The position numbers and the translations under genes were made by a program. The notes under the pieces were generated by a model. The model did not search any database, was not told where the DNA came from, and saw only the letters and a program-made list of their open reading frames with translations. Below are positions 1 to 7,692 of a stretch of DNA of 22,314 nucleotides, piece after piece. Source of the stretch: RGIG1995 sp045645205. Lineage in GTDB: Bacteria; Bacillota; Clostridia; Oscillospirales; CAG-272. How positions within the stretch are numbered: position 1 is the stretch's first letter; every line of letters begins with the position of its first letter. Location of the stretch: positions 1-22,314 of the forward strand of contig JAZRIJ010000001.1 of NCBI GenBank assembly GCA_045645205.1, read 5' to 3'.

Positions 1-348
1 CATTCACGCCATACCGAGATGCATAAAAAGGATATCGAGAAAGTACCTGAGCTTTCTGTTGTTGCAGAATCGGAAGAGGCAGGTGTTTATGCTGTGACCA
101 CTAAAAAGTACAGACAGATTTTCGTTATGGGACACAGCGAATACGATAACGATACACTTGATAAGGAATACAGAAGAGACGTTGATAAAGGCCTTGAAAT
201 AGATGTTCCGAAAAATTATTATAAGGACGATAGCCCAAAGAAAAAGCCTGTGAACAGATGGAAATCCCATGCAACACTTCTTTTTTCAAACTGGCTCAAC
301 TACTGCGTATACCAGCTTACTCCATATGATATAAACGAAATCAATTGA
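1..348 (+). CDS. metA: Homoserine O-acyltransferase MetA, C-terminal part (5' end outside window)
   Basis: The reading frame is open from base 1 (His-Ser-Arg-His-Thr-Glu-Met...), so the 109-codon stretch from the ATG at 19 is only the tail of a gene that begins upstream. The motif MGHSEYD near the middle carries the His and Glu that, with an upstream Cys, form the MetA catalytic site. The end, with RWKSHATLLFSNWLNY, is typical of the MetA family. MetA transfers a succinyl or acetyl group from CoA to homoserine in the cytoplasm, the first committed step to methionine. Acyl specificity cannot be judged because the region that decides it is missing. The next gene starts 21 bases downstream on the same strand, so co-transcription is possible. 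Confidence 0.93.
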   Translation, partial: HSRHTEMHKKDIEKVPELSVVAESEEAGVYAVTTKKYRQIFVMGHSEYDNDTLDKEYRRDVDKGLEIDVPKNYYKDDSPKKKPVNRWKSHATLLFSNWLNYCVYQLTPYDINEIN

Positions 349-369
349 CAAAAACGAGGTGTATTACAA

Positions 370-1122
370 ATGTCAATAAACCAAACAGTATCAGCCTTTC
401 AAAAGCGCCTTACCATACTCTGTGTTATTTGTACAGTTATTGTACCGCTAATAAACAACTTCGGACTTTCATTAGTTCTGTCAACGATTTCCGGTGATAT
501 TATGTACGAAACTCCTGCTGAAATTCTGTCTTACTTTGTATCGGCGCTTGATACGGTAAATATGTTTTTTGTGTTTGCCGTTCTTATTAATTCAATTACT
601 CGATTCGGTTTAGGAAAAAGCAAAAATATTATTGCGCTTTGCGTTTTGAGAATAATTATCGTATACGCATCATATCTTGCGATGGGCGCCATTATCACCA
701 CAAACCTCGCAAACACTTTGAAAGGCAATCTTTACTACTTTGTTACAAACGCAGTAATAGATATAATGCTTCTTATAGGAGCTATTGTACTTATTATATT
801 CATTCGCGCAAAATTTGTTGACGAAAACAATACAAATATTACCGTAAAAAAGATTTTTGACTTAAAAAATCCCTTAGTTTCAATTACCCTTTGGATAACC
901 GTTCTCATATCCGCATTTTTGCTTTCGGGCTGTGTTATTAACACCATATCCGATATAAGCGCTTACGGAGCTGATAATCTCAATGCTTATGAAATTATTT
1001 ATCTTGTAATCCCATATATAAAATGGCTGTTAAAAAACATAGCCGGATATCTAATTATGATATTTTGCGCAAAATTGTTTGATACCCAATGGAAAACACT
1101 TTACAAAGCAAACTCAAAATGA
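370..1122 (+). CDS. Unknown polytopic membrane protein, 250 aa
   Basis: I do not recognise the family. A GAGGTG ribosome binding site precedes the ATG. The protein is strongly hydrophobic, with about six candidate membrane segments, roughly at residues 13-35, 58-80, 88-110, 122-146, 168-190 and 210-234, and short polar loops. There is no signal peptide cleavage pattern and no recognisable catalytic motif. Its stop codon overlaps the start of the following response regulator (ATGA at 1119-1122), so the two are probably translationally coupled. It might sense or transport something for that regulator, but that is inference from position only. Confidence 0.8.
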   Translation: MSINQTVSAFQKRLTILCVICTVIVPLINNFGLSLVLSTISGDIMYETPAEILSYFVSALDTVNMFFVFAVLINSITRFGLGKSKNIIALCVLRIIIVYASYLAMGAIITTNLANTLKGNLYYFVTNAVIDIMLLIGAIVLIIFIRAKFVDENNTNITVKKIFDLKNPLVSITLWITVLISAFLLSGCVINTISDISAYGADNLNAYEIIYLVIPYIKWLLKNIAGYLIMIFCAKLFDTQWKTLYKANSK

Positions 1123-1763
1123 ACAAACTTTGCATTGTAAGCTGTGATAAAATATTTGCCCGTATGCTTGAAATTGAGCTGCAAATAGTTTGTCCCGATA
1201 TAAAAACCGTTACGGAAAAGCTTAATCCTCCCGCGCTGAGTATTGCCGTTGAAGGCGCAGACCATGTTGTATTTGACGGAGATTATTACGGTGGAGAACT
1301 TTTGTTTGTTAAGCAAACAGATCTGCCCTTTACAATTTTTTCGAAAAATACTTTATCCTCTCTTCCGGAAAATGTGAACGCTTTTTTTGAAAGACCCTTT
1401 GTTGTATCGGATTTTGTTAAACATATTGCAGGTACAAGCAGTATAAAATCCATTAAAACGGTTTCATCGGATAAAAATGAAATAAGTAATATTAAACTTG
1501 ATTACTATTCAAAACAGGTAACTATAAACGGTAATATTATTAAGTTTTCCCCCAGAGAATTTTCTCTTTTCTCTTTGCTGTATAAAAACAGAGGAAAAAT
1601 AGTATTACGCCAAGAAGTTATTGACACAATATGGGGAAATAACTATAACAAAAAAAACAATGCCGATAATGTATATATAAATTATCTGCGCAATAAGCTT
1701 GACAATAACTTAGGAATAAAAATGATATATACAATCAGAGGCAAAGGCTATATGATGAAATAA
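1119..1763 (+). CDS. OmpR-type winged-helix response regulator with degenerate receiver domain
   Basis: The ATG at 1119 is preferred over an in-frame ATG at 1089 because it forms an ATGA overlap with the preceding gene; this gives 214 aa. Residues about 1-105 resemble a receiver domain, with a possible phospho-acceptor Asp53 (VVFDGDYY). The usual invariant Lys in the K-P motif is Arg (FFERPF, Arg92), and the N-terminal acidic pair is reduced to one Asp (Asp10). Residues about 124-214 are a clear Trans_reg_C winged helix: FSPREFSLFSLLYKNRGK, then NADNVYINYLRNKLD, ending TIRGKGYMMK. No histidine kinase gene is adjacent. It is probably a DNA-binding regulator that may work without normal phosphorylation. 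The DNA-binding role is secure; the signal is unknown. Confidence 0.88.
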   Translation: MNKLCIVSCDKIFARMLEIELQIVCPDIKTVTEKLNPPALSIAVEGADHVVFDGDYYGGELLFVKQTDLPFTIFSKNTLSSLPENVNAFFERPFVVSDFVKHIAGTSSIKSIKTVSSDKNEISNIKLDYYSKQVTINGNIIKFSPREFSLFSLLYKNRGKIVLRQEVIDTIWGNNYNKKNNADNVYINYLRNKLDNNLGIKMIYTIRGKGYMMK

Positions 1764-1779
1764 AAAGGTGGTTACAGGG

Positions 1780-2535
1780 GTGATTTTTTCCGATGTTTTA
1801 TTGCGGTTAAAAGAATTGATTTCGGGAGATAAAAGCAACATTGAAACAATCTCTCAAAACAAAGAAGATAAAATATTAAATGAAGTTACCGCAGTTGCCG
1901 ATCCCGAATACAAGGATAGAAGCGTTTTAGTAGGTGTTATAAGAAATCCTCGTCAGCTTGATATTTTGATACGCGAAAAATTTTACCACATACCTCTGTC
2001 ACAGGTAAACGAATGTCAATTTCCTGTTAAATATGTTTCAATCTATCAATCAAAAAGGCTTTTCGGCAAAAACGCAGGAATAAGATATTACGGCAAAGTG
2101 GAAAGCTGTACCACCCTGAAACGCAATAAAATACGAGAAATTCCCAGAATGAGCCAGGAAAAATATCTTTATTTTAAAATAAAGAACTGGCAAAGGCTTG
2201 AAAAAAACATTGAGGCAAAGGAGATGGAGGTTACAGCCTTCTCTACAACCCCATATATGCTGAAAAACTGCAAAGACTCCGCAGAACTTCAACTCCGCTC
2301 AAGAGAAGAACATTTATTATATATTAAACTTACAAAAACCGTAAAAATGCTTGTCAGGGATCGTATTCCCGACGGAGAGGATATAGTTTACAAAGACTAT
2401 ACCGTAAAATTAAAGGATGGAATGTTGTATCTTTATTTTGCAGATGTACTGGAATATGTTATAGGATATGATATTTTTCTTGACAATCCAACTAACGTGA
2501 TAAGAGATATTTTTGACTATTATCCCGAACTATAA
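1780..2535 (+). CDS. Unknown protein, 251 aa, GTG start
   Basis: The frame is open from a GTG at 1768, but AGGTGG at 1766-1771 lies 8 bases before a second in-frame GTG at 1780, so the later start is preferred. The gene follows the response regulator closely. The sequence is soluble and mixed alpha/beta. A first block (VLVGVIRNPRQLDILI, then FYHIPLSQV, then YVSIYQSK and IRYYGKV) has the look of a compact beta-rich substrate- or nucleic-acid-binding fold. A middle block has FSTTPYMLKNCKDSAEL. The C-terminal 60 residues (YKDYTVKLKDGMLYLYF...) are beta-rich. I cannot assign a family with confidence. It is followed by an intrinsic terminator, so it is the last gene of this plus-strand run. Confidence 0.78.
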   Translation: MIFSDVLLRLKELISGDKSNIETISQNKEDKILNEVTAVADPEYKDRSVLVGVIRNPRQLDILIREKFYHIPLSQVNECQFPVKYVSIYQSKRLFGKNAGIRYYGKVESCTTLKRNKIREIPRMSQEKYLYFKIKNWQRLEKNIEAKEMEVTAFSTTPYMLKNCKDSAELQLRSREEHLLYIKLTKTVKMLVRDRIPDGEDIVYKDYTVKLKDGMLYLYFADVLEYVIGYDIFLDNPTNVIRDIFDYYPEL

Positions 2536-2544
2536 TTACTATAT

Positions 2545-2580
2545 AAAACCGCTTCCTTTGGAATCGGTTTTTGTATTTTT
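2545..2580 (+). terminator. Intrinsic terminator after the unknown 251-aa gene
   Basis: The arms AAAACCG (2545-2551) and CGGTTTT (2565-2571) pair. After one mismatch TTCC pairs with GGAA around a TTT loop, and a T-rich tract follows. It begins 9 bases after the stop codon. Confidence 0.85.
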
Positions 2581-2599
2581 TACACCAGAAGATATTGTA

Positions 2600-2628
2600 T
2601 TGATTTAATTTGCATATTGGTGTATAAT
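2600..2628 (+). promoter_or_regulatory. Sigma-A promoter for the nucleotidyltransferase-fold gene
   Basis: TTGATT (2600-2605), a 17-base spacer, and a perfect TATAAT (2623-2628) lie 38 bases before the ATG at 2667, directly after the upstream terminator. Confidence 0.8.
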
Positions 2629-2666
2629 AAGCATAATAAATTAAATTATGAAACAAAGAGGCTGTT

Positions 2667-3836
2667 ATGAATATCTACGATACATTGTTTGAATTATTAC
2701 GCGCAGGGCTATTTTCGGCAGACCTTTCCGCAGAAACAAAAGAAAGCGTAAAAAACGAGGAAACTCAAAAAAAACTTTTTAATGCCGCCAAAAAGCATGA
2801 TATTGCCCACTTGCTTGCATATTGCCTTGAAAAATGCGGTCTGTTTGAAGGAGAAACTCCATTTCAGAAAAAGTGTGCAAACGAGCAGTTTATGGCAGTT
2901 TACAGATATGAAAATATAAACTATGAATTAGATCGTATATGTAAAACCTTTGACGAAGCAGAAATACCGTTTATTCTACTTAAAGGCTCGGTAATACGTC
3001 AATACTATCCAGAGCCATGGATGCGCACAAGTGCCGATATAGATATTCTTGTAAAAGAAGATGTTGTAGAACACGCAAAGAATGTTTTGGTAGACAAGCT
3101 GAAATATTTGTTTGAAAGAAAAAGTCCTCACGACTATCAGTTGTTTTCTCCAAGCAATGTACATTTGGAGCTTCATTATTCTCTGTTGGATGAAGATGAG
3201 CCCATAGGCGTAACAGATAATGAGCTTCTTGATACCGTTTGGGAAAATATTGTTTCCGTTGATGGTTATAAACACTGTTATAAGATGACAAACAGTATGT
3301 TTTACTATTATCATATAATACACATGGCAAAGCATATAAAACACGGCGGTTGCGGAATAAAGCCATTTCTTGACATATATATTCTTGAAAATAATGTAAG
3401 CTACGATTTATCAAAAAATGAGCTTATAACAAAAGGCGGTCTAGAAAAAGTTAGTCGTATCGTAACAAAACTGTCAATGGTATATTTCAACGGAACACAG
3501 CACGACGAATTAACAAAAACATTATCCGATTATATTCTTTTCGGAGGTGTATACGGTAATATATATAACCGTATTGCGTTATATCAAGGCTTTAAGGGTG
3601 GTACATTCAAATATGCTTTATCACGAATTTTTATTCCCTACAACATATTAAAATACCGCTATCCCGTGCTTGAACAAAAAAAGTGGCTTTTTTTACCCTA
3701 TCAGGTGAAACGCTGGTTTGATATTTTGTTTAAAGGAAGTGCAAAAAAGTCATTTAACGAACTGAAAACCAATCAAAATATGCCGTCTGAAAGGGTTGAA
3801 ACTGCAGCTAAAATGTGGGAAGACTTAGGATTATAA
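2667..3836 (+). CDS. Nucleotidyltransferase-fold protein of the NTP_transf_5 type, 389 aa
   Basis: Residues about 103-130 carry the family signature: LLKG (Lys106-Gly107), then YYPEPWMR, then DIDILV with Asp124 and Asp126 as the expected metal-binding pair. This matches the uncharacterised nucleotidyltransferase family often met in polysaccharide and peptide-modification clusters. A helical N-terminal region (1-100) precedes it, and a long His- and Tyr-rich helical C-terminal region follows (YYYHIIHMAKHIKHG near 215). The substrate is unknown. The gene has its own promoter and a GAGG ribosome binding site and stands alone; no biosynthetic partner is visible in the window. The family call is fairly secure; nothing shows what it modifies. 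Confidence 0.8.
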   Translation: MNIYDTLFELLRAGLFSADLSAETKESVKNEETQKKLFNAAKKHDIAHLLAYCLEKCGLFEGETPFQKKCANEQFMAVYRYENINYELDRICKTFDEAEIPFILLKGSVIRQYYPEPWMRTSADIDILVKEDVVEHAKNVLVDKLKYLFERKSPHDYQLFSPSNVHLELHYSLLDEDEPIGVTDNELLDTVWENIVSVDGYKHCYKMTNSMFYYYHIIHMAKHIKHGGCGIKPFLDIYILENNVSYDLSKNELITKGGLEKVSRIVTKLSMVYFNGTQHDELTKTLSDYILFGGVYGNIYNRIALYQGFKGGTFKYALSRIFIPYNILKYRYPVLEQKKWLFLPYQVKRWFDILFKGSAKKSFNELKTNQNMPSERVETAAKMWEDLGL

Positions 3837-3865
3837 AATAAAACCATACTTCTTTATAAAACACT

Positions 3866-3883
3866 CATAACCACCAGCTAAGT
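3866..3883 (+). repeat. Left half of a terminator-like hairpin, split by the IS element
   Basis: CATAACCACCAGCTAAGT stands immediately before the left IS end. The right part of the hairpin (CTAAGTCGATGGTTTTCTTAT-like, from 5011) lies after the right IS end. CTAAGT occurs on both sides (3878-3883 and 5011-5016) and looks like a 6-base target duplication. Joined, the halves give an imperfect hairpin with a T-rich tail, probably the original terminator of the preceding gene. A near-identical 18-mer with one difference occurs at 21092-21109. Confidence 0.75.
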
Positions 3884-3897
3884 TGCAATAGTAAAAT

Positions 3898-3938
3898 AAA
3901 GGTAGACACATGGAAAACCACCATGTATCTACCTTTTT
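3898..3938 (+). terminator. Hairpin with T-run just inside the left IS end
   Basis: A 16-base-pair stem (3898-3913 with 3921-3936, one C/A mismatch) closes a 7-base loop and runs into TTTTT. It reads toward orfA and lies before it, so it probably stops outside transcription from entering the transposase genes, a protection known for insertion sequences. Confidence 0.75.
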
Positions 3939-3972
3939 CTTATGCTAAAATATAATGGGAGGTATTAAAAAA

Positions 3973-4338
3973 ATGAAAAAAGGACAAAAGAAACGAATAT
4001 GGACAAAAAAACAAAAATTAGAAATCAAAGACAAGTATTTAAACGAACATACTTCAGCAGGAATGCTTAGCAAAGAAAACAATGCGGACAAAAGCATGCT
4101 TTGTCGTTGGATAAGAAATTATGGCAAATACGGAGAATCCGCATTTAACGCAAAAGGACATTCCGGAAATCCTTTTGCAGCACTACACACAAGCAAAACC
4201 TTAAGCGAAACAAAAAGATTAAGATTGCAGTTATTGAAATTAGAACTAGAAAATGAACGATTTAAAAAAGGATACCAAGTGAAAGGAGTTTGTGTAAACA
4301 AGGAGTACGTTTTTTTAAAAGATGCGAATATGAAATAA
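3973..4338 (+). CDS. IS3-family transposase OrfA (helix-turn-helix)
   Basis: The ATG at 3973 is chosen because GGGAGG (3957-3962) sits 10 bases before it; an in-frame ATG at 3955 would overlap that site. The product has 121 aa. A basic N-terminus is followed by a helix-turn-helix (about residues 10-50, with SMLCRWIRNYGKYGESAF) of the IS3 OrfA type, then a basic helical segment with a leucine pattern near residues 75-97. The frame ends at 4338 after running over a -1 slippery heptamer. In complete elements OrfA binds the IS ends and is fused to OrfB by frameshifting to make the transposase. OrfA is intact here, so it could still act as a DNA-binding protein or repressor. Confidence 0.85.
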   Translation: MKKGQKKRIWTKKQKLEIKDKYLNEHTSAGMLSKENNADKSMLCRWIRNYGKYGESAFNAKGHSGNPFAALHTSKTLSETKRLRLQLLKLELENERFKKGYQVKGVCVNKEYVFLKDANMK

Positions 4339-4971
4339 TATATTCATTAAAAGATAAATATAGTGTTAAATTTCTTTGCGAGGTAATGTCAGTTAACCGT
4401 TCGGGAAATTACAAATGGTTAGCAAGAAAAGATAAACCGAATAGGTATGAACAAGATAGAATAATACTTACAGAATTATTGTTAGAACAACATAACAAGC
4501 ATAAAACAAAAGGTTATCATTATCTAGCTAACTTAATTCGTAATAAAACCGGTTGGGTTTTCTCGGATAACTTAGCTCATAAATGTTGCAAATTGGCAGG
4601 TATACGTTCTAAAACCAAGCGTGGCAGAAAAATTGCAGGTAGAGAAAAAGAAAGAGCAGACTTACCCGGTCACACTTCACACCGACCAAGGTAGTGTCTA
4701 CTCATCAGCAGGCTTTTATCAAGCCCATAAAGATTATACTAAAATTAAACGCTCTATGTCAAGAGCTGGAACTCCAACAGATAATCCAATCATTGAATCC
4801 TTAAATGGTTGGATAAAAAAGGAAATGAGAAAATATTTTAATCTAAAAGCCGCCAAGGGTATACCTTCGTTCATTGAAAAGTATGTTCATTACTTCAATA
4901 ATGAAAGATTATCTTATAAACTCAATTACAAAACCCCTGTTCAATATAGAATCGAACAAAGGTTTGAATAA
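4290..4971 (+). pseudogene. IS3-family transposase OrfB, deleted and frameshifted
   Basis: The N-terminal part (4290 to about 4650) has IS3 OrfB features: EIIYSLKDKYSVKFLCEVM, then GNYKWLARK, then GYHYLANLIRNKTGW. The C-terminal part is in another frame (from about 4650 to 4971) and has HTDQGSVYSS with the second catalytic Asp and NPIIESLNGWIK with the catalytic Glu. The stretch that normally holds the first catalytic Asp (a DMT- or DIT-type motif) is absent, and the frames do not match at the junction near 4615-4660. Roughly 80 residues are missing compared with usual OrfB proteins. The DDE triad cannot form, so the protein should be inactive. Confidence 0.88.
4311..4317 (+). promoter_or_regulatory. 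Probable -1 ribosomal frameshift heptamer T TTT TTA
   Basis: In the orfA frame the codons read GTT TTT TTA AAA. Slipping back one base at T TTT TTA moves ribosomes into the orfB frame (TTT TTT AAA AGA TGC), which is open in that region. This is the usual way IS3-family elements make the OrfAB fusion. No downstream stimulatory structure was evaluated. Confidence 0.65.
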
Positions 4972-5042
4972 TTAGTGGTTTTTACTGTCTACTTTTACTT
5001 GACAAGTTCACTAAGTCGATGGTTTTCTTATACCAATAAAAT

Positions 5043-5090
5043 CCCCGCCGTACTAACCTTGAGCATAAGCCAAGGAGCTGGCGGGAAAAT
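5043..5090. terminator. Bipartite hairpin ending the minus-strand VOR operon
   Basis: CCCGCC (5044-5049) pairs with GGCGGG (5080-5085), and inside it CCTTG (5057-5061) pairs with CAAGG (5071-5075). It lies 8 bases beyond the stop codon of the gamma-subunit gene. On the minus strand it is followed by GATTTTATT; on the plus strand by AAAATTTTTATT, so it may work in both directions. Confidence 0.75.
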
Positions 5091-5092
5091 TT

Positions 5093-5626
5093 TTATTCAA
5101 AATTGTATCCTGTATCAATTGCCTTCAAATTGATTTCAAGCATATCCGCGCGCTTTGCGGACACTATTTTTTTCAATGCGCCTTCAAGATTATCGTAGGA
5201 AACAGCTCCTGCTTCTTTGATAAACTTGCCCATCATTATCATATTTGCCAACGTGGGCGCTCCTATCTCCTGCGCCAATTTTGTCGTAGGAATGTAAAAC
5301 ACCCTTACATCTGTTCTTTCAACTTTTCTGCCGATGAGCGTCGAGTCAACAAATATCATACCGCCGGGGACAACATCCTTTTCATATTTATCAAGCGAGG
5401 GAAGGTTCATTGCAATAAGCACATCGGGATTTGATACAATAGGAGAACCGATAGGGTCATCACTGAGTATAACACTACAATTTGCAGTACCTCCGCGCAT
5501 TTCGGGACCGTAAGAAGGAAGCCAACTTATCTGCTTACCCTCAAGCATTCCCTTATATGCCATAAATTTACCTGCAAAAAGTACGCCCTGACCTCCAAAT
5601 CCTGCAATAAGCGTGTTTGTCGTCAT
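5093..5626 (-). CDS. 2-oxoacid:ferredoxin oxidoreductase gamma subunit (VOR type)
   Basis: This 177-aa protein opens with TLIAGFGGQGVLFAGKFMAY and has SYGPEMRGGTANCSVI near residues 38-55, the signatures of the gamma (POR) domain of four-subunit 2-oxoacid oxidoreductases. In this enzyme family the gamma domain helps bind CoA and completes the cytoplasmic complex with the alpha, beta and ferredoxin subunits. A GGAGG site precedes the start, only two bases after the beta gene. It is the last gene of the operon. Substrate class (branched 2-oxoacid) is inferred from operon context and alpha-subunit type, not from this subunit. Confidence 0.93.
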   Translation of the reverse strand: MTTNTLIAGFGGQGVLFAGKFMAYKGMLEGKQISWLPSYGPEMRGGTANCSVILSDDPIGSPIVSNPDVLIAMNLPSLDKYEKDVVPGGMIFVDSTLIGRKVERTDVRVFYIPTTKLAQEIGAPTLANMIMMGKFIKEAGAVSYDNLEGALKKIVSAKRADMLEINLKAIDTGYNFE

Positions 5627-5628
5627 AA

Positions 5629-6381
5629 TTATTCAGCCTCCTTTGCCGCGCTTCTGTCCTTATAAACGCCGAGAGGATAATAGGGTATCATTTTTTCATC
5701 AACCCATTTAAGAGCATCAACCGGTGTCATTCCCCAGTTTGTAGGACAAGATGAAACTACCTCAACAAGAGAAAATCCTTTATTGTTTATCTGATTTTCA
5801 AAAGCCTTCTTTATAGCTTTCTGAGCTTCTTTAACATTCTTAACATTGTTAACCGCAACTCTTGCAATATATTCGGGTCCGTCAAGAGTTGAAAGCATTT
5901 CGCTTACCTTGACAGGATAACCTGCCGTTGCAACATCACGGCCGTATGGTGATGTCTGTGTTACCTGACCGGGCAATGATGTAGGAGCCATCTGACCGCC
6001 CGTCATACCGTAAATTGCATTGTTTACAAAAATAACCGTAATATTTTCATTTCTTGTAGCGGCGTGAACAGTTTCTGCCATACCGATAGAAGCCAAATCT
6101 CCGTCGCCCTGATATGTAAATATAACGTTTTCGGGCATTGCTCTCTTAAGACCTGTTGCTACTGCCGGTGCTCTACCGTGAGCCGCCTCTACCATATCGC
6201 ACGCAAAATAGTTGTATGCCATAACAGCACAACCTACGGGAGCAACACCTACCGTCTTACCCTCAATTCCGAGTTCATCTATTGCCTGAGCTACAAGGCG
6301 GTGAATAATTCCGTGTGTACAGCCGGGGCAATAATGCAATTCCGCGTCTGTTAAGCTCTTTGGCTTTTCAAATACTACCAT
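5629..6381 (-). CDS. 2-oxoacid:ferredoxin oxidoreductase beta subunit, thiamine-diphosphate binding
   Basis: This is a 250-aa TPP-binding subunit. CPGC at residues 18-21 is typical of the family. GDGD (92-95) followed by VNN near 119-121 is the thiamine-diphosphate/Mg2+ motif, and GVAPVGCAVMAY (45-56) is also conserved. With the alpha subunit it forms the active site for 2-oxoacid + CoA + oxidised ferredoxin = acyl-CoA + CO2 + reduced ferredoxin, which is reversible in anaerobes. A GGAGG lies before the ATG, which shares one base with the alpha stop codon (TAATG), so the two are translationally coupled. Confidence 0.95.
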   Translation of the reverse strand: MVVFEKPKSLTDAELHYCPGCTHGIIHRLVAQAIDELGIEGKTVGVAPVGCAVMAYNYFACDMVEAAHGRAPAVATGLKRAMPENVIFTYQGDGDLASIGMAETVHAATRNENITVIFVNNAIYGMTGGQMAPTSLPGQVTQTSPYGRDVATAGYPVKVSEMLSTLDGPEYIARVAVNNVKNVKEAQKAIKKAFENQINNKGFSLVEVVSSCPTNWGMTPVDALKWVDEKMIPYYPLGVYKDRSAAKEAE

Positions 6382-7442
6382 TATCTTTCGCCTCCTGCCA
6401 TTTTCTTAATTGATTCAAGAACCTGCTCGGGTGTAGGTATCATACCGCCTACACGGTTGCAAAGCTCAACCGGTCTCTTGCAATTAGTTGCAAGCTTAAC
6501 ATCCTCAATCATCTGTCCCATAGAAAGCTCAACGCTGAGGAATCCCTTAACCCTGTCTGCCGCTTCTTCCAAAGGCTTTTTGGGGAATGGCCAAAGAGTA
6601 ATAGGTCTGATCATACCTACCTTTATACCCCTCTCCCTTGCCGCGATAACAGCATTCTTTGAAACACGCGAAGCAATACCAAAAGCAACTACGCAATATT
6701 CCGCATCCTCCATCATAAAGGACTCATATCTTGCCTCATTCTCTTCGATAAGCTTGTAACGCTCAAATCTTTCGTAGTTGGTCTTTTCCAATTCTTCGGG
6801 AAGCAAATAAAGAGAGTTTACAATATTGTGCTTTCTCTTCATTTTTGTACCGGTAACAGTCCAATCCTTTTCCACAGGCTTGTAATTAACCTCGGGAAGT
6901 TCTACAGGCTCCATCATTTGACCCATAGTACCGTCTGCAAGGAGCATTGAAGGTACACGGTATTTTTCCGCAAGATCAAATGCAAGTATAGTTAGATCAG
7001 CCATCTCCTGAACAGATGCAGGAGCAACAACTATTAAATGATAGTCTCCGTGTCCACCGCCCTTCGTTGCCTGAAAATAGTCAGACTGAGAGGGCTGAAT
7101 ACCTCCGAGCCCCGGACCACCTCTCTGCACGTTTACTATAAGCGCCGGAAGGTCTGCGCCTGCTATATAGGATATACCCTCCTGCTTGAGCGAAACACCG
7201 GGACTGGAGGATGATGTCATAACACGCATACCTGTTCCGGCAACGCCGTATACCATATTGATAGCCGAAATTTCACTTTCAGCCTGAAGAAATACACCGC
7301 CGATCTTGGGCATTCTCTTTGCCATATAAGCAGCAATTTCTGTCTGGGGAGTTATAGGATAACCAAAATAATGGCGGCATCCTGCTTTAATTGCAGCCTC
7401 CGCAATAGCTTCATTACCCTTCATCAAAACCTTATCTGCCAC
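6381..7442 (-). CDS. vorB: 2-oxoacid:ferredoxin oxidoreductase alpha subunit, VorB-like (353 aa)
   Basis: A GTG start at 7442 is chosen: GAGGTG lies six bases before it and the protein then begins (M)ADKVLMKGNEAIAEAAIKAG as in VorB-type subunits. The frame is open further upstream, but only through the ferredoxin gene. Features include GYPITPQTEI near residue 32, the central MTSSSSPGVSLKQEGI, and NVQRGGPGLGG. The length of about 353 aa matches proteins annotated as 3-methyl-2-oxobutanoate dehydrogenase subunit VorB. Separate delta, alpha, beta and gamma genes fit VOR or KOR rather than single-chain pyruvate oxidoreductase. The Val T-box upstream of the operon favours branched-chain 2-oxoacids as substrate. 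Confidence 0.92.
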   Translation of the reverse strand: MADKVLMKGNEAIAEAAIKAGCRHYFGYPITPQTEIAAYMAKRMPKIGGVFLQAESEISAINMVYGVAGTGMRVMTSSSSPGVSLKQEGISYIAGADLPALIVNVQRGGPGLGGIQPSQSDYFQATKGGGHGDYHLIVVAPASVQEMADLTILAFDLAEKYRVPSMLLADGTMGQMMEPVELPEVNYKPVEKDWTVTGTKMKRKHNIVNSLYLLPEELEKTNYERFERYKLIEENEARYESFMMEDAEYCVVAFGIASRVSKNAVIAARERGIKVGMIRPITLWPFPKKPLEEAADRVKGFLSVELSMGQMIEDVKLATNCKRPVELCNRVGGMIPTPEQVLESIKKMAGGER

Positions 7443-7452
7443 AAAATTCACC

Positions 7453-7659
7453 TCATTTCTCAACCGTAATAACGCAATCGGGACACATTGTTGCGCAGAA
7501 TGCACAGGCAATACACTTTTCCTGATCGGTTATTTCAGCGGGAGAGTGTCCCTTTTTATTGATCTTGTCTTTTGCAAGTATGATGATCTTTTTCGGGCAT
7601 ACATTAACACAAAGTCCGCAGCCCTTGCAAAGATCTGTTGCAAAGCTAACTTTTTTCAT
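7453..7659 (-). CDS. 2-oxoacid oxidoreductase delta subunit, 2[4Fe-4S] ferredoxin
   Basis: The product is 68 aa with two complete iron-sulfur cluster motifs: Cys11, 14, 17, 21 (CKGCGLCVNVCP) and Cys49, 52, 55, 59 (CIACAFCATMCP). It starts with MKKVSFATDLCKGCGLC, as delta subunits of VOR/KOR complexes do, and is the first of the four subunit genes. It passes electrons between the thiamine site and soluble ferredoxin. AAGGAG precedes the ATG. The stop codon lies 10 bases before the GTG of the alpha subunit. Confidence 0.94.
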   Translation of the reverse strand: MKKVSFATDLCKGCGLCVNVCPKKIIILAKDKINKKGHSPAEITDQEKCIACAFCATMCPDCVITVEK

Positions 7660-7692
7660 ACAGATCGCTCCTTTTTATGTGCAATTTTTATC

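Larger units (their letters stand above)
3884..5010 (+). mobile_element. IS3-family insertion sequence, internally deleted (1127 bp)
   Basis: The element begins with TGCAATAGTAAAA and ends with ACTTGACAAGTTCA, giving the TG...CA termini usual in IS3-family elements. The ends are related inverted repeats: both contain GTAGACA and AAAACCAC in the same order when the right end is reverse-complemented, with a gap in one. It is flanked by CTAAGT on both sides. Inside are an orfA with helix-turn-helix, a -1 slippery site and an orfB that has lost its middle. Complete members are usually about 1.3-1.5 kb, which fits a loss of several hundred bases. It should not transpose by itself. Confidence 0.88.

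Noticed and set aside
2976..3414. Two minus-strand open frames of 122 and 144 codons inside the nucleotidyltransferase-fold gene
   Set aside because: Their products have no domain-like pattern and they lie opposite a gene with its own promoter, ribosome binding site and family motif.
3951..3956. TATAAT directly before the IS orfA ribosome binding site as its promoter
   Set aside because: A start site about 7 bases downstream would cut off the GGGAGG ribosome binding site, so this is probably a chance match or only part of the control.
7443..7511. N-terminal extension of the VOR alpha subunit to an ATG at 7511
   Set aside because: It would overlap the ferredoxin gene by about 60 bases and adds residues unlike the family; the GTG at 7442 with GAGGTG is better.
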